Positions 28,513 through 38,563 are shown, numbered from the stretch's first letter. The stretch: DNA of 64,000 bases from Shewanella basaltis (GCF_023283885.1 NZ_JAKILA010000018.1:1-64000); one strand, 5' to 3'. Translations and numbers: made by a program. Notes: a model not told the origin generated them from the sequence alone.

Positions 28513-29409
28513 TTAATCAGGTTTTATATCATTGATGTTTTGTAATTCTATTCGCTTTTGTAAAAGATCTTTAATTAATGGTGTCAGAATTAATTCCATT
28601 GCGAGTGACATTTTTCCTCCCGGTACAACAAGGGTGTTGACTCGGGACATAAATGATCCCTGGATCATATTGAGATAGTATGGAAAATCGACATTATTAA
28701 TGCCTCTAAATCGGATTACCACAAAGCTCTCATCAAGACTTGGGATGTCTTTTGCACTAAAGGGATTTGAGGTGTCGACTGTGGGTACTCGTTGAAAGTT
28801 AATATGTGTTCTTGAGAATTGTGGTGTCATGTGATTAATGTAATCATCCATGCTGCGCACAATCGAGCCCATGACTTTTTCTCGACTATGGCCGCGTTCT
28901 GTGGTGTCGCGAATGATTTTTTGAATCCACTCTAAATTGACAATAGGCACCATACCAATTAGCAGGTCAACGTGTTTTGCAACGTCTGCGTCATCGGTGA
29001 CCACTCCGCCATGCAGCCCTTCATAATAAAGCATGTCTGTGTTTTCTGGCAGATCTCGCCATTGAGTAAAGGTGCCAGGCATTTGGTTAAAAGGCACGGC
29101 CTCGTCGAAAGTGTGTAAATAGCTACGGGTTTGGCCATTACCGGTTTCGCCATAGCTAATGAAGCATTCTTCTAGTTTTTTAAAGTTATTTGCTTCGGGG
29201 CCAAAATAGCTAATGTTGCGATTTTCAGCTTGCGACTTACGGATTAATACTTCCATTTCTGCGCGAGTGAAATGATGAAAGCTGTCGCCTTCAACAAATG
29301 CGGCATTAATACCAAGTTGCCTGAATATATGAGTAAAGGCTGTTGTCGTGGTAGTGGTGCCAGCACCAGATGAACCAGTTACAGCAATAATAGGGTGTTT
29401 TGCTGACAT
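28513..29409 (-). CDS. prkB: Phosphoribulokinase-like protein PrkB
   Basis: PrkB is a P-loop kinase related to phosphoribulokinase and uridine kinase. It is conserved beside crp in enterobacteria, and its true substrate there is not established. The 298-aa protein shows the family's unusual P loop GSSGAGTTTTT (residues 12-22), then VEGDSFHHFTRAEME, YYEGLHGG and NFQRVPTVDTSNPF. No RuBisCO gene is in the window, so a Calvin-cycle role is unlikely. yheU and yheT lie next upstream on the same strand, the same neighbours as in E. coli. Confidence 0.93.
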   Translation of the reverse strand: MSAKHPIIAVTGSSGAGTTTTTTAFTHIFRQLGINAAFVEGDSFHHFTRAEMEVLIRKSQAENRNISYFGPEANNFKKLEECFISYGETGNGQTRSYLHTFDEAVPFNQMPGTFTQWRDLPENTDMLYYEGLHGGVVTDDADVAKHVDLLIGMVPIVNLEWIQKIIRDTTERGHSREKVMGSIVRSMDDYINHMTPQFSRTHINFQRVPTVDTSNPFSAKDIPSLDESFVVIRFRGINNVDFPYYLNMIQGSFMSRVNTLVVPGGKMSLAMELILTPLIKDLLQKRIELQNINDIKPD

Positions 29410-29541
29410 GTTGTTTGCCTACGTTTGTGATTCACCAAAGAAAATCGAGTCACTAGTTATACGGTAATCATCACCTTTTGGTCAATTAATCCCAGGTGAT
29501 AATGTTAATATTTATAACAAATTATTGCTTAATCATGCAGC

Positions 29542-29790
29542 TTAATCATTAACTCTTGCTGAAATCTGCTCACGGTGACGAATCGCAATGGACTCGTCAT
29601 CTTCACTGTATTCAACCACTAACTCTCCTTTTTTGAGCGCCAGTTTACAACGCTCGGTTGCCTGGATCAGTTGCTCTTCATTCACATCGCTGAAGCTGCC
29701 GTCTTCAAGTTGCGTGAGTAAATATTCTTTGATCATTGCTTGCAGAGTTTCTTGAGGTAAAGACAGTAACGCTTCGTATGGCACAAGCAT
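29542..29790 (-). CDS. yheU: YheU family protein (UPF0270)
   Basis: This small 82-aa acidic cytoplasmic protein is of unknown function. It begins MLVPYEALLSLPQETLQAMI and carries the conserved TERCKLALKKGELVVEYSE block of the YheU family. It lies 21 bp downstream of yheT on the minus strand, so the two are probably cotranscribed. It is too small for a catalytic domain, and no metal motif is seen. Confidence 0.88.
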   Translation of the reverse strand: MLVPYEALLSLPQETLQAMIKEYLLTQLEDGSFSDVNEEQLIQATERCKLALKKGELVVEYSEDDESIAIRHREQISARVND

Positions 29791-29811
29791 GGTTAATCAT
29801 CCTATCACTGT

Positions 29812-30807
29812 TTATTGTTGGGTTGTGATGTCGTTGTCAGCAAGTAAAAAGTTAATGATGCGTTGTTCTAAATAAAATGTCGGTTTCCAAGGCCAACCGC
29901 CATTTACAAACCCCACATGCCCACCAAATGGGTGAAGCTCATATTCTACCATTGGTGAAAGTTGATCTTTGTTTGGGATCACATCATCGGTCATAAAAGG
30001 ATCATCTTGCGCATGGATAACTAATGTTGGTTTAGTGATGTGCTGTAAGTAGCTCAATCCGCTCGATTGCTGGTAATAATCATTGACCCCAGTAAAACCG
30101 TGTAAAGGCGCTGTGACTTTGTCATCAAATAAATAAAAAGTATTGAGCATTTTAAGTTGTTTTTTACTAATGGGCATTTGTGCCGTGAGATCGGCAGTGT
30201 TGATTTTGTCGAGCATTTTGCGTTGTAAACGCTTAATTAAAAAGCGCTGATACACGGTTGAAAAACCACTTTCTAGGCGCTTGGCGCATGCCGCTAGCGT
30301 TAACGGGGCAGACACCACAACCGCTTTTTCTATTAAACTGTTTTGCTGCGCGCTGCCCTGGTATTTTGTTAATACATTACCTCCTAAACTGTATCCTACG
30401 GCATAAAGCGGGGAGTTTGGGTAATAATGCGTTAATTGCGACAAGGTAAAGGCTAAATCGTTGACATCGCCACTATGATAACTGCGAGCTAAACGATTAG
30501 GCTCGCCTGAGCACCCTCGGTGATGATGAACCACGGCGGTTATTTTGGCTTTTTTAGCTTCGGTGAGGATTCGGCGCACATAATGCGATTCTGTGCTACC
30601 TTCAAGGCCATGAACCACCACTAAAATGGGCTCACCATTTTGTGCTTGGCCTAACCAATCTAAATCAATAAAATCGCCGTCGGGTAATTCTTGTCTTTGC
30701 CTAAAGGTTACCGGTTTGGTCACTTTAAAAATAAACGGTAGAATCGTTTGTATGTGTGGGCTTGTTGCCCACCATGGCGGAGAAAACAACTTGTTCATAA
30801 AGGACAT
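29812..30807 (-). CDS. yheT: Alpha/beta-hydrolase YheT
   Basis: This is a predicted esterase-type hydrolase of the AB-hydrolase 4 family, which has eukaryotic ABHD1/3 relatives. The 331-aa protein shows VVVHGLEGSTESHYVRRI, the nucleophile Ser in AVGYSLGGNVL and the catalytic His in PFGGHVGFVNGG. An acidic residue is in LVIHAQDDPFMTDD. It starts WWATSPHIQTILPF, as other YheT proteins do. Two close start codons exist (30807 and 30798); the first is used here. yheU follows. Confidence 0.92.
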   Translation of the reverse strand: MSFMNKLFSPPWWATSPHIQTILPFIFKVTKPVTFRQRQELPDGDFIDLDWLGQAQNGEPILVVVHGLEGSTESHYVRRILTEAKKAKITAVVHHHRGCSGEPNRLARSYHSGDVNDLAFTLSQLTHYYPNSPLYAVGYSLGGNVLTKYQGSAQQNSLIEKAVVVSAPLTLAACAKRLESGFSTVYQRFLIKRLQRKMLDKINTADLTAQMPISKKQLKMLNTFYLFDDKVTAPLHGFTGVNDYYQQSSGLSYLQHITKPTLVIHAQDDPFMTDDVIPNKDQLSPMVEYELHPFGGHVGFVNGGWPWKPTFYLEQRIINFLLADNDITTQQ

Positions 30808-30910
30808 GTATCTGCATTAGTTTGTGAATATTTAAACGTGTGTTTAAATGTTGCTCATGCCACTTTAGCATATAAAAATTACTGACAACAATAATCCTAA
30901 GGGGAAGTAA

Positions 30911-31423
30911 ATGAAGCGACGTACCTTTCTCACAGGTGCTTTTGCGGGTACGGCCGCACTTGCACTTGGCGTTAATCTGTATTCGCCAACATTAACAATA
31001 GCGCCAGATGATATCCATCATCGAGTACTGTTTAGTGTATTCATCCCTATTTTTCTCGACGGCAGCCTGCCAGAGGTCCCTAGTCATCGAGAAATGGCCA
31101 TTAATCGTACATTAGATGCCATTTCGATATCGATTAGTCATTTACCTCAGGCACAGCAAGATGAGTTACTGGAGCTGTTAGAGTTGCTTGAGGGACGCTT
31201 TGGCTTGTTGTTGCTCAGTGGCAGTATGGCGCCATTGTTAGGGCGTGAGCCGCAGCAATTAATTAATATGTTAGAGTTTTGGCGATTTAACTTTCTCGAT
31301 ATGCTAAAAACAGCCTATTCTGGGTTACGTGAGCTGATCATGGCCAGTTATTATTCTTGTCCTGAACATTGGGGGAGCTTACGTTATGCCAAGCCAACGT
31401 TTTTGGTGAGTAGTGCAAATTAA
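30911..31423 (+). CDS. Tat-signal small subunit partner of the GMC oxidoreductase
   Basis: The 170-aa protein begins MKRRTFLTGAFAGTAALALG, a twin-arginine signal. A mostly helical region follows, resembling the gluconate 2-dehydrogenase subunit 3 type of small partner (EFWRFNFLDMLKTAYSGLREL block). Such proteins accompany GMC flavoproteins and can carry them through the Tat pore. AAGGGGAAGTAA precedes the ATG. The GMC gene follows after 25 bp. I infer that the two form a periplasmic or membrane dehydrogenase; the family match is moderate. Confidence 0.75.
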   Translation: MKRRTFLTGAFAGTAALALGVNLYSPTLTIAPDDIHHRVLFSVFIPIFLDGSLPEVPSHREMAINRTLDAISISISHLPQAQQDELLELLELLEGRFGLLLLSGSMAPLLGREPQQLINMLEFWRFNFLDMLKTAYSGLRELIMASYYSCPEHWGSLRYAKPTFLVSSAN

Positions 31424-31448
31424 CCCTAGTGTATAAAGGAGTGCTTTC

Positions 31449-33038
31449 TTGGCTATTATCGATCCGATTATTACAGGGCTCAGTGCTGGCTGGCACCACA
31501 TTGATGCCAGTACGCTAGAAAAAAATCGTCATTTTGAGGCCGATGTCGTCATTGTTGGTACCGGTGCCGGTGGCGGCACTGCGGCTGAGATTTTGTCTCA
31601 GGCGGGGCTTAAGGTCATTATGATTGAAGGCGGGGCATTAAAATCGTCAAGTGATTTTGATATGGAAGAGCGTCATGCATACCCCAATTTGTATCAACAA
31701 GCCGCCGCATTAAAAACCGCCGATAAAGGCGTGAGTATTTTTCAGGGGCGCACGGTTGGCGGCTCAACAACGATTAACTGGACCACATCGATAAGAACAC
31801 CTCAACCTACACTGGAGTTTTGGCAGCAAGCTAAATCGGTAAAAGGATTGTCTGCGGCAGAGCTACAACCTTGGTTTGAAAAAATGGAACAGCGGCTCAA
31901 TATAGAGCAATGGCAATATGAAGCCAATCGTAATAATGCAGCGTTGCGTGACGGTTGTGAAAAACTGGGCTGGCAACATACTGTTATAAAACGCAATGTT
32001 AAAGGTTGCTGGAACACAGGTTATTGTGGGATGGGTTGCCCAGTAAATGCCAAACAGTCTATGTTGGTTACCACTATTCCCAGCGCGCTTGAGCATGGTG
32101 CAACGTTAATTTCACGTGCCAAAGTGGTTAAACTTGAGCACAAAGGCGATAAGGTCGTAGGGCTAACCGCACAAGCCATGACAGAAGGGTTTAAGCCCAC
32201 AGCATTAACAGTAACATTTAGTGCCAAACATTATATTTTAAGCGCTGGCGCAATTCACACGCCAAGCATATTAATGCGTTCAAATACGCCAGATCCTCAT
32301 AAACTGCTGGGTAAAACCTTTTTGCATCCGTCATTATTATCTGGTGCGATGTTTTCTGAGCAAATTAATGGTCACAGTGGTGCGCCGCAGTCTATTTATT
32401 CTGATGAGTTTGTTTGGCAAGACGGTGCCGCAGGCGAGTTAGGTTATAAGCTTGAAGTCGCGCCGGTGCATCCGGTATTGATTGCTTCTAAAACCATTGG
32501 TTATGGGGTTACGCATGCGCAATTAATGGCAAACTTTAATCAAATGCAGGTCACTATAGCGCTTATCCGTGATGGTTTTAATGAACAAAGCCCTGGTGGC
32601 CAAGTGCGGTTAACCGATGACAGTTTTGTGCTTGATTATCCATTAACTGAAGGTTTTTGGCGTGGAGCAAAGCGGGCTTTTTTATCCATGGCAGAATTAC
32701 AATTTGCAGCAGGAGCCAAAAAAGTATTGCCTATGCATGATGGACTGAGTTTTTTTGACTCCTGGAATGATGCTAAACAAGGCATTAATCAGCTTGATTT
32801 AGGTTTAATTAAAACGATTGTTGCTTCAGCGCATGTGATGGGCGGCTGCGCAATGGGTGAAGATAAAACCCAAGCCATGGTAGACAGCAATGGGGCTTCT
32901 CATTATTTTGAAAATTTGTCTGTGATGGATGGCTCGGTATTTCCGACAAGCCTAGGTGCTAATCCGCAACTATCAATTTATGGTATTGTTGCGCGTAATG
33001 CCACGGCATTGGCACAAAAATTAACGGGTGCTACGTGA
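31449..33038 (+). CDS. GMC-family FAD oxidoreductase
   Basis: This flavoprotein oxidises an alcohol or sugar; the substrate is unknown. The 529-aa protein shows the FAD-binding GTGAGGGTAAEIL and the GMC signature region GGSTTINWTTSIRTP. It has a Cys-rich stretch CWNTGYCGMGC (about residues 188-198) seen in long-chain alcohol and gluconate-type members, and the C-terminal catalytic block HVMGGCAMG with NPQLSIYGI. Translation begins at a TTG (31449) with AAGGAG 7 bp upstream. The protein itself has no signal peptide and probably travels with the Tat partner encoded before it. Its end overlaps the convergent gene by 8 bp. Confidence 0.88.
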   Translation: MAIIDPIITGLSAGWHHIDASTLEKNRHFEADVVIVGTGAGGGTAAEILSQAGLKVIMIEGGALKSSSDFDMEERHAYPNLYQQAAALKTADKGVSIFQGRTVGGSTTINWTTSIRTPQPTLEFWQQAKSVKGLSAAELQPWFEKMEQRLNIEQWQYEANRNNAALRDGCEKLGWQHTVIKRNVKGCWNTGYCGMGCPVNAKQSMLVTTIPSALEHGATLISRAKVVKLEHKGDKVVGLTAQAMTEGFKPTALTVTFSAKHYILSAGAIHTPSILMRSNTPDPHKLLGKTFLHPSLLSGAMFSEQINGHSGAPQSIYSDEFVWQDGAAGELGYKLEVAPVHPVLIASKTIGYGVTHAQLMANFNQMQVTIALIRDGFNEQSPGGQVRLTDDSFVLDYPLTEGFWRGAKRAFLSMAELQFAAGAKKVLPMHDGLSFFDSWNDAKQGINQLDLGLIKTIVASAHVMGGCAMGEDKTQAMVDSNGASHYFENLSVMDGSVFPTSLGANPQLSIYGIVARNATALAQKLTGAT

Positions 33039-33501
33039 TAATGTGGGGGTATTGTAGCGCCTTGCTGTCTAATGAAAATAAGCGTAAGTAGTTGTCTACA
33101 TTGGTCGTTGAGCAACAATCGTGTTGGATAGATGGTCGGGTTAATGTATTGAGCTTTTGCTGGATATATTGCTGCGATTTACGCTCCATAATTAATTCGA
33201 CATCCAACATTTTTTGGTATTCATCAGGAGCTAAATGACGTTTTGCGATGCGGCGCAATTGACGATAAGGCACCAACACTTGGTTATTCCATGGCGCAAT
33301 AGTATCTGACAACATTTGCCATTGCTCTGTAGTTAAAAAATACACATGTTGGTCAAGGTATTGCGCTAATAGTAGTAAGTTTACATTGACCTGATGGCTG
33401 TCCTGCAAAGAGATGTACCACTGAGGATTTTTTGAGTAAGTGTGCTCGCATTCTTGCCATAATGCTTGTGAAAACACAAAAGGATTCATTTTCTGGGGCA
33501 T
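33031..33501 (-). CDS. TIGR02444 / DUF2390 family protein
   Basis: The 156-aa cytoplasmic protein of unknown function has family features: FVFSQALWQECEHTYSKNP at the N-terminus, then the VNVNLLLLAQYLDQHV and VPYRQLRRIAKR segments. It is predicted helical. It lies 47 bp downstream of yheS on the same strand and likely belongs to that transcript, as in many gammaproteobacteria. Its 3' end overlaps the GMC gene on the opposite strand by 8 bp. Confidence 0.82.
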   Translation of the reverse strand: MPQKMNPFVFSQALWQECEHTYSKNPQWYISLQDSHQVNVNLLLLAQYLDQHVYFLTTEQWQMLSDTIAPWNNQVLVPYRQLRRIAKRHLAPDEYQKMLDVELIMERKSQQYIQQKLNTLTRPSIQHDCCSTTNVDNYLRLFSLDSKALQYPHIIT

Positions 33502-33548
33502 GGATTTTCCTAGGGCGTTTACGGGTAAACGCCGCAGTAAAAAAGGGG

Positions 33549-35459
33549 TTATTGAACCGCTTGTTCAATCTCTTCAATTTGTTCTTGCAGCTCTAACCAG
33601 TTCATTTCACTTTCGTCCATCTCCTGGGTCAAGCTTGTCCGCTCGTTAAGCACTTGAGTCATTTTAGCTTTATTTTCAGCGTCGTATAAACTGCCATCTG
33701 CCAGTTCGGTTTCTAACTCTGCCAATCGCTGAGCTATCTTTTGTTGTTGGGTTTCCAGTTTAGCTTGCTGCTTTTTTAGCGGAGATGTTTTTTGTCTTAG
33801 CTCTGCCTCAATGCGTTTTTGTTGCTTTTTATCAATTTGCTCGCCAGGCGTTTGGTTGTCACTTTTATGGCTAGCCTGTGCAGCTTTGGCCGCGTCGAGT
33901 AACCATTGGTGATAATCATCTAAATCGCCTTCAAAAGACTTTACCACGCCTTGATCAACCAAATAGTAATCACTACAACTAAGGCGCAACAAATGGCGGT
34001 CATGGGATACAATCACCATCGCCCCTTCAAAACTTTGTAATGCCATGGTGAGAGCATGACGCATTTCCAAATCTAAATGGTTGGTGGGTTCATCGAGTAA
34101 CAATAGGTTAGGGCGTTGCCATACCAATAATGCCAATACCAGGCGGGCTTTTTCGCCACCAGAAAATGGCCTAACAGGGGCAAGTGCCATGTCGCCATTG
34201 AAACCAAATCCACCTAAAAAGTTACGTAATTCTTGCTCGCGAGTGTTTGGCGGGGCAAGGCGAACTAAGTGCTGTAGTGGCGAGTCATCTAGGCTTAAAA
34301 ATTCAATTTGATGTTGAGCAAAGTAACCAATGTTTAGCCCCGGATTGGGTTGGTACTTACCGGTTTGGGCTTGCAGTTGTCCTGAAAGTAATTTGATCAA
34401 TGTTGATTTACCAGCGCCATTACGCCCAAGTAGACCAATACGCGCACCTGGCACGAGGTTCAGTTGTACTTGTTTTAAAATGGTTTTTTCGCTGTAACCT
34501 ATTGATACATTTTCCATGACAACAAGCGGATTTGGCAGGGCTTCTGGTTCTCTAAACGCCATTTGAAATGGGTTATCTACCTGTGAGGGTAATAATTCAG
34601 CCATGCGCTCAAGTGCTTTTAAGCGGCTTTGGGCCTGTTTGGCTTTACTGGCTTTATAACGGAAACGGTCAACAAATGACTGCATGTGCGCACGTTCTTT
34701 TTGTTGCCGTTCAAAAGCCACTTGTTGTTGTGCCATGCGTTCAGCTCGCACGCGTTCAAAAGCGCTATAGTTACCTTTGTAGAAATTTAATTTATGGTTT
34801 TCAACGTGGACAATTTCATCAACGATACCATCAATAAAATCTCGATCGTGACTGATAAGAATTAGCGTACCTTGATACGACTTTATCCAGCCTTCAAGCC
34901 AGTACATGGTATCTAAGTCTAAGTGGTTAGTTGGCTCATCAAGCAATAATAAATCTGAACGGCATAAGAGTGCTTGAGCTAGGTTAAGCCGCATGCGCCA
35001 GCCACCCGAAAAGCTTTTAACGGGGTTGCTTTGTTCATTTTCGCTAAAGCCTAAACCAGCCAGCAGGGCACCTGCTCTAGCCCTTATAGAATAGCCACCA
35101 ATGGCGTCTATTTTTCCGTGGATCAGTGCGATAGCGTTACCATCGTTTTCATGCTGAGCCTGATTAAGTTGAGCTTCAAGCTGTCGAAATTCAACATCAC
35201 CATCTAATACGTATTCTAGCGCTGAGACATCAAGCGCTGGTGTTTCTTGGGCTACAGTGGCAATTTGCCAACCCGCTGGCAAACTAAAATCACCTTTATC
35301 AAGATGTAAGTGACCTAATATTAGCGCGATTAAGGATGACTTACCGGTACCGTTAGCACCAACTAACCCAACTTTATGGCCTGGGTAAATAGTCAGAGAA
35401 GTGTCATCGAGAAGCGTTTTACTGCCGCGAATTAATTGTGCTTGGCTAATGTTGATCAT
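33549..35459 (-). CDS. yheS: ABC-F family ATPase YheS
   Basis: This soluble twin-ABC protein of the ABC-F class acts on ribosomes in related cases; the exact role of YheS is less settled. The 636-aa protein has two ATPase domains with Walker A GANGTGKSS and GRNGAGKST, signatures SGGWRMR and SGGEKARL, and Walker B LLLDEPTNHLD twice. The inter-domain linker (about residues 240-310) and a C-terminal coiled coil (about 545-636) rich in Gln/Glu are typical. There are no membrane helices, so it is not a transporter. The yheV gene is divergent from it. Confidence 0.94.
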   Translation of the reverse strand: MINISQAQLIRGSKTLLDDTSLTIYPGHKVGLVGANGTGKSSLIALILGHLHLDKGDFSLPAGWQIATVAQETPALDVSALEYVLDGDVEFRQLEAQLNQAQHENDGNAIALIHGKIDAIGGYSIRARAGALLAGLGFSENEQSNPVKSFSGGWRMRLNLAQALLCRSDLLLLDEPTNHLDLDTMYWLEGWIKSYQGTLILISHDRDFIDGIVDEIVHVENHKLNFYKGNYSAFERVRAERMAQQQVAFERQQKERAHMQSFVDRFRYKASKAKQAQSRLKALERMAELLPSQVDNPFQMAFREPEALPNPLVVMENVSIGYSEKTILKQVQLNLVPGARIGLLGRNGAGKSTLIKLLSGQLQAQTGKYQPNPGLNIGYFAQHQIEFLSLDDSPLQHLVRLAPPNTREQELRNFLGGFGFNGDMALAPVRPFSGGEKARLVLALLVWQRPNLLLLDEPTNHLDLEMRHALTMALQSFEGAMVIVSHDRHLLRLSCSDYYLVDQGVVKSFEGDLDDYHQWLLDAAKAAQASHKSDNQTPGEQIDKKQQKRIEAELRQKTSPLKKQQAKLETQQQKIAQRLAELETELADGSLYDAENKAKMTQVLNERTSLTQEMDESEMNWLELQEQIEEIEQAVQ

Positions 35460-35605
35460 TAATTACAACTTGAATACTGAATAGAGAATAATGGCCTAGA
35501 TAATATCTCATCTGCAATTTATTTCCCACAATCGCGGGACGTAACAAGACTAATAGGGCAAAATAGTCGTATACACTTTTATCAAAAATAGACGTAGAGT
35601 AAATC

Positions 35606-35803
35606 ATGACCAAAATAAAAAAACGCTTTGTTGCAGGGGCTAAATGTCCTAAGTGTGGTGCACAAGACAGTATTTTGTTGTTTAAAGAAAACGGTATAGA
35701 AACCGTAGAGTGTACCGACTGTGATTACCGCGCTCTGCAAACGGACATTGAAGTGCCGAAAAAAGCCAGCGGCAATATGATAGGTGTGTTTAAACCAGAT
35801 TAA
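35606..35803 (+). CDS. yheV: YheV family zinc-ribbon protein (DUF2387)
   Basis: This small 65-aa protein has four cysteines in two pairs, CPKCGAQD and CTDCDYR, forming a probable zinc ribbon. A conserved KKRFVAGAKCPKCG N-terminus matches the YheV family. Function is unknown. It is divergent from yheS. The upstream region holds GTAGAGTAAATC as ribosome-binding context. Confidence 0.88.
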   Translation: MTKIKKRFVAGAKCPKCGAQDSILLFKENGIETVECTDCDYRALQTDIEVPKKASGNMIGVFKPD

Positions 35804-35820
35804 GCCGTTAAGTTATCTGG

Positions 35821-36339
35821 TTAGTTACTCATGTATTCATCGGGTGGTGTTTCAGCAGATATTTTCATTTTATGCTGATTCAACACCCTAATAACATTAA
35901 TATTGTTTTTAGTTAATTCATTAAAACGATTTGTAATTTCTTGTAACTCTATACCATAGCTTGGGTCGTCTTTTGGCTTAGTCTGCCAATAGCGTTTTCT
36001 GTCAAGCTTCTGAATTTCGCTAGCGCGAAGGATTTCAAAGTAGCTGTTTTCTTGCTTTAGTCGATAGATTTCAGCATCCAATAACTGCAGTAGCTTTTCT
36101 TTGGATATCGTTTGTTTGTTTAGCAGGGCTTTAAGCGGATCTTCTTTTAATTCACGCTTGTCTGAGTCTACTTCAGTGGTAATACCGAGCTGATATTCAA
36201 TTTTGTGTTGACGAAATTCTTGCGGGCAAACCGTTTGACTAAACACGACTTTGTCGTCTTTCATGCATTTGTAAATAGTATTAGCATGAGCACCAAAAGA
36301 GCTCAATACGAACAACATGAATAACAGTCTTTTTGCCAT
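35821..36339 (-). CDS. Exported DUF4124 domain protein
   Basis: The 172-aa protein has a signal peptide (MAKRLLFMLFVLSSFGAHA) followed by the DUF4124 start NTIYKCMKDDKVVFSQTVCP, with a Cys pair that may form a disulfide. A charged, coiled-coil-like helical region (about residues 80-160) follows. DUF4124 proteins are periplasmic and largely uncharacterised. An ATG at 36351 is in frame but abuts the AAAAGG, so the ATG at 36339 is better placed. It ends 18 bp from the yheV stop, convergent with it. Confidence 0.8.
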   Translation of the reverse strand: MAKRLLFMLFVLSSFGAHANTIYKCMKDDKVVFSQTVCPQEFRQHKIEYQLGITTEVDSDKRELKEDPLKALLNKQTISKEKLLQLLDAEIYRLKQENSYFEILRASEIQKLDRKRYWQTKPKDDPSYGIELQEITNRFNELTKNNINVIRVLNQHKMKISAETPPDEYMSN

Positions 36340-36787
36340 GCGGCCACACATCCTTTTGCAGTACTATTCTGATTTTATAACTAAACTCAGTCTATTTTAT
36401 GACTCTGTCATTTGTGCAACTGACCACCATGTCTAGTGCATAACAAATGATCCAGGCCGTGATTTAACCAGACACTCTTGGGTGTCTGTTTGTTCGACAA
36501 GCTAATTGTTCTGATGGTAAAAATCCATCAATTAATAGAGCAGATTAACATAGTTTTACCGTATACAAGTAAGACATTAGCCATCAACGCTACCGGATAT
36601 TCACTACATTTGAATGCTGTTTACTCGATTGTACAACCATTAGCTGCTCAATGTGGTCTTAATACTGCTTAAATATGGAGCAAGTTTATCGATAAAACCA
36701 GTTTTTTGACAATTGATTTTTTATTATAAGAACAATCTTTGTTTTTTATTTTAGAAGCTTAGCTTGTTTTACACAGTCAGGTACTGA
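36340..36787. other. Gene-free gap between the DUF4124 gene and panC
   Basis: This 448-bp AT-rich gap contains a 64-codon plus-strand frame (36478-36672) with no family resemblance, which I do not accept as a gene. A small hairpin CAGACAC / GTGTCTG (36469-36488) is followed by TTTGTT. The panBC transcript may end somewhere in this stretch, but no strong terminator stands out. Confidence 0.4.
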
Positions 36788-37645
36788 TTATTCGTTTATG
36801 TGACGAGAAAATGACACATTATCAATTAAGCGGGCTTTACCTAGGTAAGCGGCTGCAATAACAACAAGTTGGTTATCATTGGCGGTGGCTTGGGCTAGTG
36901 TGTTGGCATTTCTGACATCAAAGTAATCGGGTGTAAACCCTGCATTTTTGAGCTGTTCCAGTGCAAGTTCAATGGCTTGCTGCTGGTCTTCATTACGCTT
37001 AATTGCGTGGATGACACTGTCTATAGCCCGTTTTAATGCGGCAGCATTGTGTTTTTCATCTGCACTTAGATAGCCATTACGTGAACTCATCGCTAAGCCT
37101 GATGCTTCGCGAATAGTATCAATGCCAATGATTTCGATAGGCATTGATAAGTCTTCTACCATGGTTTTGATGATCAATAACTGCTGAAAATCTTTACGAC
37201 CAAAAAGTGCCATATCTGGTTGAACAATGTTAAAAAGCTTAGCGACAATCGTTGCAACACCACGAAAATGCCCCGGACGGCTTGCACCACACAGCTCATC
37301 TCCAATGTTTGGCACTTCAATATAGGTTTGCTGGGCTAAACCCTTGGGATAAATAATCTCTGGCGTTGGGGTAAATAACAACGCTGCACCAGCATTGATT
37401 AGCTTTTCGCTGTCTTGAGCCAATGTGCGTGGGTAGCCGTCTAAATCTTCTTTTGGCCCAAATTGCATGGGGTTAACAAAAATAGACACCACAACGTGAT
37501 CGGCGCGTTTTTTCGCTTCATTTACCAACGTGATATGACCTTGGTGTAAATTGCCCATTGTCGGTACAAAAGCAACGGTTTCGCCTTTGGCACGCCAAGC
37601 TTTTACATGTTCACGAATTGTAGAAATTGCCGCTGTGGTCATCAT
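36788..37645 (-). CDS. panC: Pantothenate synthetase PanC
   Basis: PanC condenses pantoate and beta-alanine with ATP to give pantothenate, the precursor of coenzyme A. The 285-aa protein has the nucleotidyltransferase HxGH-type block [49 protein letters not shown], and the KMSKS-equivalent MSSRNGYLS. Two start codons are 3 bp apart (37645 and 37642). It lies about 60 bp downstream of panB, in the order pcnB-folK-panB-panC found in E. coli. Confidence 0.96.
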   Translation of the reverse strand: MMTTAAISTIREHVKAWRAKGETVAFVPTMGNLHQGHITLVNEAKKRADHVVVSIFVNPMQFGPKEDLDGYPRTLAQDSEKLINAGAALLFTPTPEIIYPKGLAQQTYIEVPNIGDELCGASRPGHFRGVATIVAKLFNIVQPDMALFGRKDFQQLLIIKTMVEDLSMPIEIIGIDTIREASGLAMSSRNGYLSADEKHNAAALKRAIDSVIHAIKRNEDQQQAIELALEQLKNAGFTPDYFDVRNANTLAQATANDNQLVVIAAAYLGKARLIDNVSFSRHINE

Positions 37646-37708
37646 GGTGTTGTCGAACCTTTATCAAAAATGGTGTGGTGGCGCAGTGTTAAAGGGCTGC
37701 ACAAACAG

Positions 37709-38503
37709 TTAATTAAAAGTGTGTTCTTCGGCTGGGAAGGTGCCATTGGCCACTTCGTCAATATATGCTCGAATAGCTGAGCGGATCTCACCTGTTTGTT
37801 TGAGGTAGTTTTTAGAAAAGCGAGGAATATAGCCGCTGGAAATCCCCAATACATCATGCATAACCAAAATTTGGCCGTCGGTGTCAGCGCCTGCACCAAT
37901 GCCAATAACAGGGATAGTAAGGGCTTGTGTTATCGCTTTAGCCAATTGTGGTGGGATACATTCAACCACTAATAATTGCGCGCCAGCAGCTTGCAATGCT
38001 TTGGCTTCATCAAGAATTCGTTGGGCATTTTCAGCATCGCGGCCTTGCACTTTAAATCCGCCAAACACATGTACTGACTGCGGAGTTAAGCCTAAATGAG
38101 CACATACTGGAATACCTCGTTCTGTGAGCATTTTGACGCTTTCAAGTAACCAGTGTCCGCCTTCAACTTTGACCATATTGGCACCCGCTTGCATTAACAA
38201 TGCGGCGTTGGTCATGGTTTGTTCTGGCGTGCTGTAGCTCATAAATGGCATGTCGGCTATTAAAAGCGAACGTGAAATACCGCGTTTGACACAAGCGGTA
38301 TGATAAGCAATATCGGCAATAGTGACGGGTAACGTGTCGTCATGACCTTGCAACACCATGCCCAAAGAGTCGCCAACGAGCAGCACGTCTACACCTTCGC
38401 TATCAAATGCGCCGGCAAAACTGGCGTCGTAAGCGGTTAATGCTGTAAACTTTTTACCTTCTTTTTTGAACTTAATCAGGGTAGAACTGGTAACTTTTGA
38501 CAT
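37709..38503 (-). CDS. panB: 3-methyl-2-oxobutanoate hydroxymethyltransferase PanB
   Basis: PanB transfers a hydroxymethyl group from 5,10-methylene-THF to alpha-ketoisovalerate to give ketopantoate. The 264-aa TIM-barrel protein shows [35 protein letters not shown] (Mg2+-binding Asp), VKVEGGHW and [21 protein letters not shown]. All are diagnostic. It is the gene before panC and shares its transcript. Confidence 0.96.
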   Translation of the reverse strand: MSKVTSSTLIKFKKEGKKFTALTAYDASFAGAFDSEGVDVLLVGDSLGMVLQGHDDTLPVTIADIAYHTACVKRGISRSLLIADMPFMSYSTPEQTMTNAALLMQAGANMVKVEGGHWLLESVKMLTERGIPVCAHLGLTPQSVHVFGGFKVQGRDAENAQRILDEAKALQAAGAQLLVVECIPPQLAKAITQALTIPVIGIGAGADTDGQILVMHDVLGISSGYIPRFSKNYLKQTGEIRSAIRAYIDEVANGTFPAEEHTFN

Positions 38504-38563
38504 AGTAGACTCTTAAAAATTAATGATTAAAAACTGAGCTTAATGTGCGGCTTATGCTCAACT

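Noticed and set aside
28513..29409. Calvin-cycle phosphoribulokinase
   Set aside because: The sequence fits PrkB of heterotrophic gammaproteobacteria next to crp; no RuBisCO gene is present in the window.
36478..36672. 64-codon plus-strand frame upstream of panC
   Set aside because: There is no good ribosome-binding site and no recognisable protein pattern, and it lies in an AT-rich gap.
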